The notes below the pieces were generated by a model that saw only the letters and a program-made list of their open reading frames with translations, made no database searches and had not been told where the DNA came from. From positions 186,001 through 250,000 of the forward strand of contig NZ_JAOPFX010000001.1 in assembly GCF_025515205.1 (NCBI RefSeq): DNA of 64,000 bases. The letters are read 5' to 3'. The position numbers and the translations under genes were made by a program. The first letter of the stretch is position 1. Every line of letters begins with the position of its first letter. This document shows positions 24,299 through 32,839 of this stretch, piece by piece. This DNA comes from Microbacterium fluvii. Its GTDB lineage: Bacteria; Actinomycetota; Actinomycetes; Actinomycetales; Microbacteriaceae.

Positions 24299-25666
24299 GT
24301 GTTCTCGAGAGTTCTCATCGCCAATCGCGGCGAGATCGTGGTGCGGATCGCGCGCACACTTCGCGCGCTGGGCATCGAGTCGATCGGTGTCTACGGCGCC
24401 GATGACGCGGACGCCGTGCACGTCCGTGCGGTGGATCGTGCTGTCGCACTGGGTGGTTCGGTGCTGAATGAGACCTATCTGAGTCCCGACGCGCTCGTGG
24501 CAGCGGCCACGAGCAGCGGAGCAGAGGCGGTCCATCCCGGATATGGCTTCTTGGCGGAGTCGGCGGAGTTCGCCGAGGCCTGCGCAGAAGCCGGTCTGGT
24601 GTTCATCGGGCCGCCGGCGGACGTGATCCGTCGGATGGGCTCGAAGACGCAGGCGCGCCGAACGATGCGCGCAGCCGGTGTGCCCGTCGTACCGGGGAGC
24701 ACCGAGGCGATCCGCGACACCGCGCACCTTCATGCCGTCGCGAGCGCCGTCGGCTTTCCGCTGGTGTTGAAGGCCAGCAACGGCGGAGGCGGCAAGGGGT
24801 TTCGCATCGTGCGCGACGAGTCTGAGCTCGATAGATCGTGGGAGCGGGCCTCGGCCGAAGCACTGCGTTACTTCGGCGACGACGCGGTGTACATCGAGAG
24901 GCTCGTCGAAGACGCTCGCCACGTTGAGGTGCAGATCCTCGCCGACGCGCACGGGACGACCGTGCACCTGCTGGACCGGGACTGCTCGGTGCAGCGGCGG
25001 CAGCAGAAGCTCGTCGAGGAGGCACCCGCCCCCACGGTCGACGCCGAGCTTCGCGAACGCATCTGCCGTGTCGCCGTGGATGCCGCCACGGCGGTCGGCT
25101 ATCGGTCGCTGGGTACGGTCGAAGGCCTCCTGGCAGGCGAGGACTTCTACTTTCTCGAGATGAACACCCGAATCCAGGTAGAGCATCCCGTCACCGAGAT
25201 GATCACCGGACGAGACCTCGTGGCCGACCAGATCCGCGTCGCCGCAGGAGAGCCGCTGGGGTTCACCCAAGCAGACATCGTCGCCCGTGGTCACGCCATC
25301 GAGTGCCGCATCAACGCAGAGGACGCATCGCGCGGCTTCTTGCCTTCGCCGGGGACCGTCATGACTTTCGACGTGCCCGAGGGCGAGGGAGTGCGCGTGG
25401 ACAGCGGGGTCGAGCCGGGAAGCGTCGTCAGTCCCCGCTACGACTCGCTCATCGCGAAGCTCATCGTGTGGGGCGAAGACCGAGAGCAGGCCACGCGACG
25501 CATGCTGCGAGCCCTGGACGAGCTGCATATCGAAGGACCTTCAACCCTCGTTCCTTTCCATCGCAGGCTGCTCTCGAGCCGGCAGTGGGCGGCGGCGGAG
25601 ACCTGCGCCGATCTGGTCACGGACCCGCTCTGGCTGAAGGAGGTCGCGCTCCCCGCGAAGCTCTGA
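24299..25666 (+). CDS. Biotin carboxylase subunit
   Basis: 455 residues, close to the length of E. coli AccC, GTG start 5 bases after the carrier gene. Family marks are VLIANRGEIVVRIART, HPGYGFLAES, the ATP-grasp loop GGGGKGFRIV, and the catalytic region EMNTRIQVEHPVTE. It carboxylates the biotin of the carrier using ATP and bicarbonate. Because biotin carboxylase, carrier and transferases are separate proteins, the complex is built like a four-component acyl-CoA carboxylase. It is the last gene of the rightward operon and ends one base before the convergent marR stop. Confidence 0.94.
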   Translation: MFSRVLIANRGEIVVRIARTLRALGIESIGVYGADDADAVHVRAVDRAVALGGSVLNETYLSPDALVAAATSSGAEAVHPGYGFLAESAEFAEACAEAGLVFIGPPADVIRRMGSKTQARRTMRAAGVPVVPGSTEAIRDTAHLHAVASAVGFPLVLKASNGGGGKGFRIVRDESELDRSWERASAEALRYFGDDAVYIERLVEDARHVEVQILADAHGTTVHLLDRDCSVQRRQQKLVEEAPAPTVDAELRERICRVAVDAATAVGYRSLGTVEGLLAGEDFYFLEMNTRIQVEHPVTEMITGRDLVADQIRVAAGEPLGFTQADIVARGHAIECRINAEDASRGFLPSPGTVMTFDVPEGEGVRVDSGVEPGSVVSPRYDSLIAKLIVWGEDREQATRRMLRALDELHIEGPSTLVPFHRRLLSSRQWAAAETCADLVTDPLWLKEVALPAKL

Positions 25667-25667
25667 G

Positions 25668-26123
25668 TCAGCTCTTCTGCGTCACTCCGATGGAACGCGA
25701 CTCGGCAACCCGGATGAGCAGTCCGAGCAGGTGCTCTCGTTCGTCTGTGGAGAGTGCCCCGAGAAGCTCGTCCTCGTACGCCTGGGTCAGGGGCTCGATC
25801 GCATGGAGCGCGGCCCGTCCCTCGGCGGTGATCACGACGTCGTATGCTCGACGGTCCGCTCCGTTGCGCGCTCGCCGCACGTAGCCCTTCGATTCGAGGT
25901 CATCGATCAGGAGCACCATCGCGCTGCGGTGAACGGCGATCAGATCGCTGAGCGTCTGCTGACTTGCGCCGTGCTCCGACTCGTCGAGGTAGGAGAGGAT
26001 CGCCGACTGGCGAGGATGCAGACCTGTACTGGACATGACGTCTTTGAGTTCGCGTACGACCGTGTTACCCAGTTGGGCCAGAAGCGGGAGGCTCCTATGC
26101 GCCGGGTCGCGGCGAGAGGTCAT
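25668..26123 (-). CDS. MarR-family regulator of the island
   Basis: 151 residues. A winged helix-turn-helix is visible: LHPRQSAILSYLDE, SQQTLSDLIAVHRSAMVLLIDDLESKGYVRRARNGADRRAYDV (the wing with the DRRA motif). MarR proteins in catabolic clusters usually repress until an aromatic or CoA-ester ligand binds. The ATG at 26123 gives the usual family length; the frame continues into the right repeat but has no support there. It is the only regulator in the segment, so it is the natural candidate to bind the AACAGTTA-type sites at 13415, 14387 and 17982. Confidence 0.9.
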   Translation of the reverse strand: MTSRRDPAHRSLPLLAQLGNTVVRELKDVMSSTGLHPRQSAILSYLDESEHGASQQTLSDLIAVHRSAMVLLIDDLESKGYVRRARNGADRRAYDVVITAEGRAALHAIEPLTQAYEDELLGALSTDEREHLLGLLIRVAESRSIGVTQKS

Positions 26124-26154
26124 GCTCGTGAGTCTAGTGGAGCGGCTCGCTTCA

Positions 26155-26186
26155 CATCGCGTGCGGGGCATCGCGAGCTTCTGAGC
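26155..26186. repeat. Right 32-bp direct repeat (attR-like)
   Basis: It is an exact copy of 11744-11775, lying in the gap between marR and the lipoprotein gene. It is a duplicate of the SDR gene 3' end, out of context, and marks the right boundary of the island. Confidence 0.85.
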
Positions 26187-26236
26187 CGCGGAGTATCCTC
26201 TCAGCCAGCATCGGGCTTCTGGGGGGAGGCGCCGAC

Positions 26237-27073
26237 ATGGTGTTCGACGCTCGGCGGGCAGTGCGCGCACTGCTGGGGATGGTCGTCGTCGCGGCGCTGT
26301 GCGCGGCGTGCAGCGATGACGGCGGTGGCGGAGGAGGGGGCTCGGGCCCCGATGCCGGATGCCCTGCCGAATGGCCTTCGCAGTCGAACCTCGCGGGATC
26401 GGGTCCGGAGGCCGAGTACCTCGACGACCTGAGAGTGTGCGTCGACCCCGACGACCCCACCTCCGCATGGCTCTCGAATGAGTCCGGCGTGGTGTGGAAC
26501 TTCCAGACCGCCGACCTGAGCGCTGCGGCCGAGCTCTATGGCGACACGGACGAGTCGAGCATTTTCCGAGAGGGCGTGCAGCAGTTCATGCCGGGCATTC
26601 GGTACTACTTCATGGCGCCGGGCGAGTCGACGGTGTTCGGCGCCGACACTGCCGACGGCACGCGCTCCATCCGGTGGTTCATCGACTCCGACCTCACGGC
26701 GGCCTGGCTCGCGCAGGAGGTCGTGGTCGACAAGCTCGAGACGCTCGAGCAGTCCGCGGTGACCACGGTGCTCGGCGCCGGCAGCGCCGCCCGCCGCGCG
26801 GTGCTCAGCTGCGGATTCGCCGCCGGCACGAGCGCCGAGGCGATCGCGGGCGTCGAGAGCGGCTCCGACGCGTTCTTCGCGGCCTTCGCAGTGGTGGGCA
26901 GTTCACCCGTGTGCGTCAAGGACTGGTCGGCGGCTCGCATCGAAGCCGGAGCGACGAAGATCCCCACCCTGGAAGAAGGGGTCATCACGGTCGCACGCTA
27001 CGCCGACAACGTCACGACCGCCCAGAAGGTGCTCTCGTTCCTGCAGCGCGCCTGCAGCGCCCTGTGCCATTGA
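26237..27073 (+). CDS. Lipoprotein of unknown function
   Basis: 278 residues. A signal peptide ends in the lipobox LCAAC, followed by SDDGGGGGGGSG, a flexible Gly linker, so the protein is anchored outside the membrane. The mature part contains several Cys residues (CPAEWPSQ, LSCGF, a C-terminal CSALCH) that may form disulfides. No family was recognised. It is likely the original downstream neighbour of the SDR gene before the island was inserted. The VanZ-like gene follows after 81 bases. Confidence 0.75.
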   Translation: MVFDARRAVRALLGMVVVAALCAACSDDGGGGGGGSGPDAGCPAEWPSQSNLAGSGPEAEYLDDLRVCVDPDDPTSAWLSNESGVVWNFQTADLSAAAELYGDTDESSIFREGVQQFMPGIRYYFMAPGESTVFGADTADGTRSIRWFIDSDLTAAWLAQEVVVDKLETLEQSAVTTVLGAGSAARRAVLSCGFAAGTSAEAIAGVESGSDAFFAAFAVVGSSPVCVKDWSAARIEAGATKIPTLEEGVITVARYADNVTTAQKVLSFLQRACSALCH

Positions 27074-27154
27074 CCGACGCCCCCCGCCCCCCGCACCTCT
27101 ATACTCGGACCAATCTGCGCGGCACTGTGGCGGCGCCCGAGCAGAGGAGGCGGC

Positions 27155-27628
27155 ATGTCTGATCCGCACGACGCGCGCGCCGTGGCGATCGCCGATGCGC
27201 TCGACGATGCACCTCTGCAGACGGCGGATGCGGCATCCTCCGCCCGCACGGCGGCATGGGTGCTCGTGGCCTACCTCACGGCCCTCGCTCTCATCGCGTT
27301 CTGGCCGGTTCCGGTCGATCGTGACGCTGCGGGCCTCGTGCACGCGATTCTGCGGGCGATTCCCGGGCTGAGTTATCCGGCGCTCGAGTTCACGGCGAAC
27401 ATCGTGCTGTTCGTGCCGTTCGGGGTGCTGCTCACGCTCGCCGCTCCCCATCGTCGCGGGCTCGTGATGCCGATCGCCCTGGCGACGACGCTCGTGATCG
27501 AGACGGGTCAGGCGCTGCTGCTGGTGCAGCGCACTCCGAGCGTGCTCGACATCATCGCGAACGTCACCGGGGCTGCGATCGGCCTCGGCGCGGTGGTGCT
27601 GGTCGAGCGGCTGCGCGCTCGCCGCTGA
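27155..27628 (+). CDS. VanZ-like membrane protein
   Basis: 157 residues with about four membrane helices. It shows the VanZ-like pattern EFTANIVLFVPFGVLLTL, then ETGQALLLVQRTPSVLDIIANVTGAAIG. VanZ gives low-level teicoplanin resistance in enterococci; the biochemical role of most homologues is unknown, and resistance should not be assumed here. The N-terminal 35 residues are hydrophilic and probably cytoplasmic. Confidence 0.85.
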   Translation: MSDPHDARAVAIADALDDAPLQTADAASSARTAAWVLVAYLTALALIAFWPVPVDRDAAGLVHAILRAIPGLSYPALEFTANIVLFVPFGVLLTLAAPHRRGLVMPIALATTLVIETGQALLLVQRTPSVLDIIANVTGAAIGLGAVVLVERLRARR

Positions 27629-27715
27629 GCGCGACACCCCTCGCGGCGACGCCGCAGACCTGCTATCTCTGAACCCAGGCGACGCCGCCTGTTCGGCTGT
27701 GGGATCGGGGGATCC

Positions 27716-30700
27716 ATGGTCCAGATGCTCGCTGACCCGCCCTGGAGCGGGCCGGTCGATCCGCCGCGCGCGACCTATCTGCAGCGTCTCACGATCCCGC
27801 TGCTGCTGACCATCGGGGTCGCCGCGCTCATCGCGATGCTCGAGGTCGATCGCCTGCTCGGCTCCTTCGTCGTGACCGGCGCGGGCGATCGGGCGGGGCA
27901 GGCGGCGACTCTCGCCGATGCGACGGGGTTCGCGGCATGGACGAGCCAGGACGTCTGGCAGACGTGGGCGGCCGCGGCGGGCGCCGGTGAGGGCGTCGGC
28001 GCACAGATCGCGACGCTCATCCACATCTACGTCGCGCTCGACACGCTGTTCCTGGTCACCTACGTGCCGCTGCTGGTGATGCTCGTGTGGCGATCGTCCG
28101 CGGCGGGAGTGGGCGTCGCGCTCCTCGCCCTCGCGGAGCTGTTCGAGAGCGGCGCGATCCTCCTCGCGGCCGGCTCGCCCGTCGACCCTTTCGTGACGGG
28201 GACCGTCGCCGTGGCCGCCTACGTCAAGTGGGGCGCGGTCGTGTTCATCGTGGCAGCGGCAATGGCTGCGTCCGCGGCAAGACGCGCGATCTGGCTGCGG
28301 CTGCGCCGGGCGGTCGCGGCGGTGCGCGTGCACGCGCTGGCACTCGTGTTCGTGATCGTGCTCGGCATGCTGACCCTCGTGTCGCGCTCGGGCATCTTCG
28401 ATCAGCTTCCCGATGTGCAGAGGGAGTGGGCCGGTACGAACGGCATCGCGTACGCGCCGCTGCTGTGGGCCGGTTTCGCCGTCTTCGTCGCGGCCTTCTC
28501 GTTCTGGCTGCTGGGCAGGCGCCGCTCCGAGATCGCGCGCCGCGAGCGGTGGGACGGGCTGCCCGAAGCGTCGCCGGCCTGGTGGGTCGCTCTTCCCTTC
28601 GGCGCGCTGTGCCTCGTGATCGTCGCGGCGGTCGCCGCCGGCGGGCGCGAGAGTGCGGTGTGGATGCTGCCGCTCATGCTCTTCGTGACCTTCGTCGTCG
28701 CGATGGCCGCAGATCGCGCGGCGGTGTGGTGGTCGAAGCATCGCGTCGCCTCGGTGTTCGCGTGGCTCTTCGTCGGTCTGGCACTGTGGCTCGTGATCTG
28801 GCTGGCGGTGCAGGTGGGAGGGCCGGTCACCGACTTCGGGCCGATCATCCTGCTCGGCTCGACGTCGCTCGTCGTGCTCGTGCTCTCGCTGGTGATGGTG
28901 TGGGTGAGCATGCACCGCCCAGGGCCGGGCATCCTGGCGGAGCAGGAGGCGCCTCGCTACGCGGGAGGCGCCTCGGCGGCACGCACGATCTGGCTGACCG
29001 GTGACGCGATCTGGGTGTTCACGCTCGTGCTCGTGCCGTGGGGGCTCATCCGCTCGTTCACCTCGCCGGTGCTCGCCTACGCGATCGGGGTGGTCGACGA
29101 CGACCCCAACGCGATTCCTGCTCAGACTCTGCTGGCGCTGGGCGTCGGCCTGACGATACTGGGGCCTCCGGTCGCGGTGGGGCTGGTGTGGGCGTTCGAC
29201 CGGTTCGTGCTCACCGCGACGGCGCGCGAAGGCTGGCGCGCCTTCTTCGATCCGCGGATGCCGAGTGCACCGCACCCGCTGGTGAGCCTCATCACCGACG
29301 TGGCGGCGGTCGCCGTGGGCATCGGCATCGTCGGGTTCGCGACGCTCGAGCCCGAGCTGTTCGCGAGCGCGGGGCCGGTGGCGGCGACGGTGCTGCTGCT
29401 GACCGGCTGGCTGTGTCTGCTGGGCGGGGTGATCCTGTCGCTGCAGCGGCACAAGCCGATGCCGATCTTCCGCGCGTTCGGACTCAAGGCCACTCCCGTG
29501 CTCGTGCTGACCCTGGCCTGCGGGGTGATCACCTCGCTGTTCCTCACCGACGCACGAGTGCATGCGGTGCGGGTGGCAGAGACCGCCACGCCGGCATCCG
29601 ACGTCGTCGGCTCGACCGACTCCGCCGATGCGCGGTTCACCGCTGCTCTGGAGGAGCGGTTCACGCAGTGGCAGGAGTCGGCCCAGACGTGCACGGTGAC
29701 CAGCGGCGCGACGCAGACAGAGATCACGCCTCTCGTGCTCGTGGCCGCGGCGGGCGGCGGAGGCCGCGCCGCCTATTGGACGGTCGCCTCGCTCGACGCC
29801 TTCCGCGCCGTCACCGGCGGGCAGGTCGACGGCGAATGGACGACCGGCGCCAGGGCCGGCTGCCTGAGCAACGCGCTGTTCGCGGCCAGCGGCATCAGCG
29901 GCGGCAGCGTGGGGCTCGTGATGGATCAGGTGAGCGAGAGCCCACTGGAACAGACCGACGATCTCATCAGCCCCGATCCGCTCGCACGCGTGGTCACCGG
30001 GCTGTTGGCCGGCGACCTTGTGGCCGGCTATACCGGTGTGCGCGTGCCGACCATCGATGAGAGATGGACCGACCGAGCGGGATTGCTCGAGACGGGGTGG
30101 GAGAACGCCACGGTCACGGGCACCGTCGAGTCGCCGCTGGCTTCTGCCTACACGCGCACCCCCGACGATGACGAAGGCGCGCAGCATCCGTTCCTCTTGA
30201 TCAACTCGGCCGATGCGGTGTCGGGCTGCCGCGTGACGGTCGTGCAGCTCGACGTCGATGCGCCGGCGACGGCACCGGGCGCGGGCCAGCTCGCTGAGAC
30301 CGACTGCGGCCGGCAAGACACCGGGGCCGCCTACACGGTGGCCTTCGACGACATGTGGCCGGGCTGCAGCGAGCGGCTCAACTGGTCGACCGTCGCCCTG
30401 CTGTCGGCGCGCTTTCCGTATGTGACCCCGGGCGGACGCATGCCGGTGCCCGACGATGCGGGCTGCGACGAAGGCCGCACGGCGCAGCTGGTCGACGGGG
30501 GATACAGCGAAGACACCGGGCTCGCGAGCCTCGCCGACCTGCTGCCCGAGCTGAGCGACCTCATCGTCGAGCACAACGCCGGCCCCGGGCCCGACGTGGT
30601 GCCGTACGTGCTCTTCTTGAAGAACGACCTGGGCTTCGAGCTCAGCCCCGAGGTCAAGCAGGCGGCGGCCGAAGCGGTGGTGCCGCTGACGGGACTCGAT

Positions 30701-30967
30701 GCGCGCGCGCAGCAGAATCGCGAGGCGGCGTGGCTGCAGCGCATCGCCGATCAGCTCGAAGAGGTGCCGGCCGATTCGGATATCGGCCCTCGCATCGTCG
30801 TGATGTCGCCGAACACCGTGCCGACCGTGTCGCCGCCGCTGGGGTGGACGCTGTCGAAGTTCAGCCGCAACGCCCTCGACCAGGCCGTGCAGGACCAACT
30901 CGACGGCCGGTGCGTGTCGGGTCAGTACCTCTGCATCGACGACTTCATCGGCAGCTTCACCGGGTGA
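27716..30967 (+). CDS. Large multi-helix membrane protein with patatin-like lipase domain
   Basis: 1083 residues. Residues 1 to about 610 hold some 14 or more hydrophobic helices; the C-terminal 440 residues are soluble and patatin-like. Visible marks are a Gly-rich oxyanion loop AAGGGGRAAYW, the nucleophile elbow SGISGGSVG with Ser728, and the catalytic Asp927 in VDGGYSED. Both members of the Ser-Asp dyad are present, so phospholipase or lysophospholipase activity is plausible. A patatin joined to such a large membrane part is unusual; the membrane part may present lipids to the enzyme or transport them. The large frame on the opposite strand is a codon shadow. Confidence 0.82.
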   Translation: MVQMLADPPWSGPVDPPRATYLQRLTIPLLLTIGVAALIAMLEVDRLLGSFVVTGAGDRAGQAATLADATGFAAWTSQDVWQTWAAAAGAGEGVGAQIATLIHIYVALDTLFLVTYVPLLVMLVWRSSAAGVGVALLALAELFESGAILLAAGSPVDPFVTGTVAVAAYVKWGAVVFIVAAAMAASAARRAIWLRLRRAVAAVRVHALALVFVIVLGMLTLVSRSGIFDQLPDVQREWAGTNGIAYAPLLWAGFAVFVAAFSFWLLGRRRSEIARRERWDGLPEASPAWWVALPFGALCLVIVAAVAAGGRESAVWMLPLMLFVTFVVAMAADRAAVWWSKHRVASVFAWLFVGLALWLVIWLAVQVGGPVTDFGPIILLGSTSLVVLVLSLVMVWVSMHRPGPGILAEQEAPRYAGGASAARTIWLTGDAIWVFTLVLVPWGLIRSFTSPVLAYAIGVVDDDPNAIPAQTLLALGVGLTILGPPVAVGLVWAFDRFVLTATAREGWRAFFDPRMPSAPHPLVSLITDVAAVAVGIGIVGFATLEPELFASAGPVAATVLLLTGWLCLLGGVILSLQRHKPMPIFRAFGLKATPVLVLTLACGVITSLFLTDARVHAVRVAETATPASDVVGSTDSADARFTAALEERFTQWQESAQTCTVTSGATQTEITPLVLVAAAGGGGRAAYWTVASLDAFRAVTGGQVDGEWTTGARAGCLSNALFAASGISGGSVGLVMDQVSESPLEQTDDLISPDPLARVVTGLLAGDLVAGYTGVRVPTIDERWTDRAGLLETGWENATVTGTVESPLASAYTRTPDDDEGAQHPFLLINSADAVSGCRVTVVQLDVDAPATAPGAGQLAETDCGRQDTGAAYTVAFDDMWPGCSERLNWSTVALLSARFPYVTPGGRMPVPDDAGCDEGRTAQLVDGGYSEDTGLASLADLLPELSDLIVEHNAGPGPDVVPYVLFLKNDLGFELSPEVKQAAAEAVVPLTGLDARAQQNREAAWLQRIADQLEEVPADSDIGPRIVVMSPNTVPTVSPPLGWTLSKFSRNALDQAVQDQLDGRCVSGQYLCIDDFIGSFTG

Positions 30968-31517
30968 GACCCTCGGACCCGACCACCGCGACGGCGGCGA
31001 GCGAGTGCGCGTCGGCGAGCTCGCCGGCGGCGACCATGCGCGAAAGCTCGACGGCCGGCACCCAGCGGGCCTCGAGCACTTCGCCGTCGGTGTCGCCCGC
31101 GGTCAGGTCGTCGACGTCGCACACGACGACCCGCACCTCGCCGGGCAGAAGGGTCGAGTCGGTCACGTAGCTGCCGGCGACGCGGGCGGCCGAGGCGGTG
31201 AGTCCGGTCTCTTCTCGGAGCTCCCGGCGGGCCTCGGCGGCAGCGTCCGCCGAGGTGCCGAAGCCGCGCGGCAGCTCCCACAGCTCGCGCCCGACCGCGG
31301 GGCGCCACGAGCGCACGAGCAGCACCTGGCCCGCGTGCCGGGCGTAGATGACCACGCCCGGATGCTGCGCCCGCACCCGCAGCGCATGCCCCGTGTAGCT
31401 GAGGCCGCTCGGCAGGGTGACCGGGCCGCGCCACAGTTCGAGCGGCACCTCGCCGCCGGAGGAGTAGACGAGTTCGCTGTCGGGCGCGCCGGGGCCGGGG
31501 GTCGGGGTCGCGGTCAT
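30957..31517 (-). CDS. Nudix hydrolase (ADP-ribose pyrophosphatase-like)
   Basis: 186 residues. The Nudix box region reads ELPRGFGTSADAAAEARRELREETGL, with the essential REL-REE-TG part intact. Between the first Gly and REL it seems one residue shorter than the usual GX5EX7REUXEEXGU and lacks the first Glu. The strands before and after (VVIYARHAGQVLLVRSWRPAVG) match ADP-ribose-type members. The substrate is uncertain. The ATG at 31517 overlaps the stop of the upstream membrane protein gene by 4 bases. Its 3' end overlaps the convergent patatin gene by 11 bases. Confidence 0.83.
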   Translation of the reverse strand: MTATPTPGPGAPDSELVYSSGGEVPLELWRGPVTLPSGLSYTGHALRVRAQHPGVVIYARHAGQVLLVRSWRPAVGRELWELPRGFGTSADAAAEARRELREETGLTASAARVAGSYVTDSTLLPGEVRVVVCDVDDLTAGDTDGEVLEARWVPAVELSRMVAAGELADAHSLAAVAVVGSEGLTR

Positions 31518-32656
31518 GAATCCTCCTGCACCTGGATCGACAGCAGCGGCACCTTCTCGCGCCGCAGCGTCTGAAACAGCAATCCGATCGCCGAGTAGGG
31601 GATGGTGGCGACAGCAGAGACGGCGAAGATCGCCCACGCGAAGCCCAGCGCCTCGAGCCCGTCGGCGAAGCCGGGCACGATGAGGGCGATCGCGATGCCG
31701 GCGATCGCGAGGCGCATGACCGCGTCGACGAGCGCTCGCCACAGCTTCGGGCTCTGCCCGGTCTGCGTGACCGCGTAGGTGAGCGCGCGCATCCGCCACC
31801 ACGAAGCGCCCGTGCGCAGTCGGCGGCGATGGGGTGCCGTGTTCGAGCGGATCATGCCGAACAGGGGAGCGGCGGCATCCGTCGCGGTCTCGACGAGGGT
31901 CGGCGACACCGACAGTCGGCGGCGGCCCCTGGCCGCTTCGCGCTCGAGCCCGTCGTCGTGGTCGTCGACCGCGTCGAAGCGCAGCCAGTCGGCGTCGAGC
32001 GCCTGCGCGATGGCGATGTTGTAGACGGTCGACCACCATGCGGCCACGCGAGCGATGTGCCGATCGAGCGGATGCTGCTGCGCCGCCTCGGCGACGGCCG
32101 CGGTCGCGACGCTTCGGCGCTGCTCGCCGCGCAGCGAGTCGAGCAGTGCGGCGGCGGCCGGGGTGAGCGCGGCGACCCACTCGGCGTCGGGAGCCGAGAA
32201 TGCCGGGAGCGGCCGGTATTGCGTGGTCGGCACTCGTCCCTCGAGCGCGAGCCAGGCGTCCCAGTGGCGTGCGGCGTGCGCGTCGGTGACGCGCGGGGTG
32301 AGCTGCCAGTCGAAGGCGGGATTGTCGCGCTTGGCGGCGAGGGATGCGGCCAGCGACTCGTGCGAAGTCACGACCTCGATCGGCAGCGCCGACGAGTGCA
32401 CCCCGAGCGCCTGCGCGAGTGCGTCGGGCGGCATGTGGGCGAAGTAGACGCCGTCGAACAGCATCGAGTCGGTCACGGTGATGCGGTCTGCCAGCAGCAG
32501 AGCCGTGCGCACGATGCCGGTGAGTTCGTGCACCGCCGCCTCGACCGACGGGGCCTTGTCGAAGCGCGCCGCCTGCTGCACGCTGTCGAGCTCGAGCACC
32601 AGCACGCGCGACTTGATCGTGGGCGCGGGTCGACGTCGCCACGGCAGAGGGCTCAT
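31514..32656 (-). CDS. Membrane-anchored protein of unknown function
   Basis: 380 residues. The first 310 or so are soluble, rich in Ala, Arg and Asp, without a recognised motif; two membrane helices lie near the C-terminus (ALVDAVMRLAIAGIAIALIVPGF and FAWAIFAVSAVATIPYSAIGLLF), followed by a short basic tail. It is probably a cytoplasmic domain tethered by a C-terminal hairpin. It is translationally coupled to the Nudix gene. The G-rich tandem repeat at 32671-32745 lies 14 bases upstream of its start codon, in its promoter or leader. Confidence 0.65.
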   Translation of the reverse strand: MSPLPWRRRPAPTIKSRVLVLELDSVQQAARFDKAPSVEAAVHELTGIVRTALLLADRITVTDSMLFDGVYFAHMPPDALAQALGVHSSALPIEVVTSHESLAASLAAKRDNPAFDWQLTPRVTDAHAARHWDAWLALEGRVPTTQYRPLPAFSAPDAEWVAALTPAAAALLDSLRGEQRRSVATAAVAEAAQQHPLDRHIARVAAWWSTVYNIAIAQALDADWLRFDAVDDHDDGLEREAARGRRRLSVSPTLVETATDAAAPLFGMIRSNTAPHRRRLRTGASWWRMRALTYAVTQTGQSPKLWRALVDAVMRLAIAGIAIALIVPGFADGLEALGFAWAIFAVSAVATIPYSAIGLLFQTLRREKVPLLSIQVQEDS

Positions 32657-32670
32657 GCCGTGATCCTACG

Positions 32671-32745
32671 GGGCGGGTGGGAGCGGGGCGGGTGGGAGCG
32701 GGGCGGCTGGGAGAGGGGCGGGTGGGAGAGGGGCGGGTGGGAGCG
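32671..32745. repeat. Five-copy 15-bp G-rich tandem repeat
   Basis: Five consecutive 15-base units of the type GGGCGGGTGGGAGCG occupy exactly 75 bases; units 1, 2 and 5 are identical and units 3 and 4 differ by one to three bases. Each unit has three G-runs, so the plus strand could form G-quadruplexes. It is between the HNH gene stop and the start of the leftward membrane protein gene. Confidence 0.92.
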
Positions 32746-32839
32746 TGGCGGTGCCGCGTGACGGTGATCACGGTAGACCGGGCGACCGGGGAGTGCCGAT
32801 GGCCGGGCAGACACCCCTCGCAGCCTGAGCGCGGTGCGT

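Larger units (their letters stand above)
11744..26186. mobile_element. Putative genomic island bounded by 32-bp direct repeats
   Basis: The two 32-bp copies (11744-11775 and 26155-26186) are identical base for base, and identity stops abruptly on both sides. The left copy is the 3' end of the SDR gene. The right copy stands alone in an intergenic gap. Everything between is one functional module of acyl-CoA carboxylation with its own transport and regulation. This arrangement is what site-specific integration at a gene 3' end leaves behind. No integrase, transposase or excisionase gene is present inside, so the element is either immobile now, moved in trans, or arose by recombination between short repeats. 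Confidence 0.65.

Noticed and set aside
27155..27628. VanZ-like gene as a glycopeptide resistance determinant
   Set aside because: No vanHAX or regulatory genes are nearby and most VanZ-like proteins have no shown role in resistance.
26903..30898. A 1331-residue open frame on the minus strand across the patatin-like gene
   Set aside because: Its translation is rich in Arg, His, Gln and Asp with no domain, as expected from the antisense of a high-GC gene. The plus strand encodes helices and an intact lipase dyad.
32669..32761. CRISPR-like array
   Set aside because: The 15-bp units abut without spacers; it is a simple tandem repeat.
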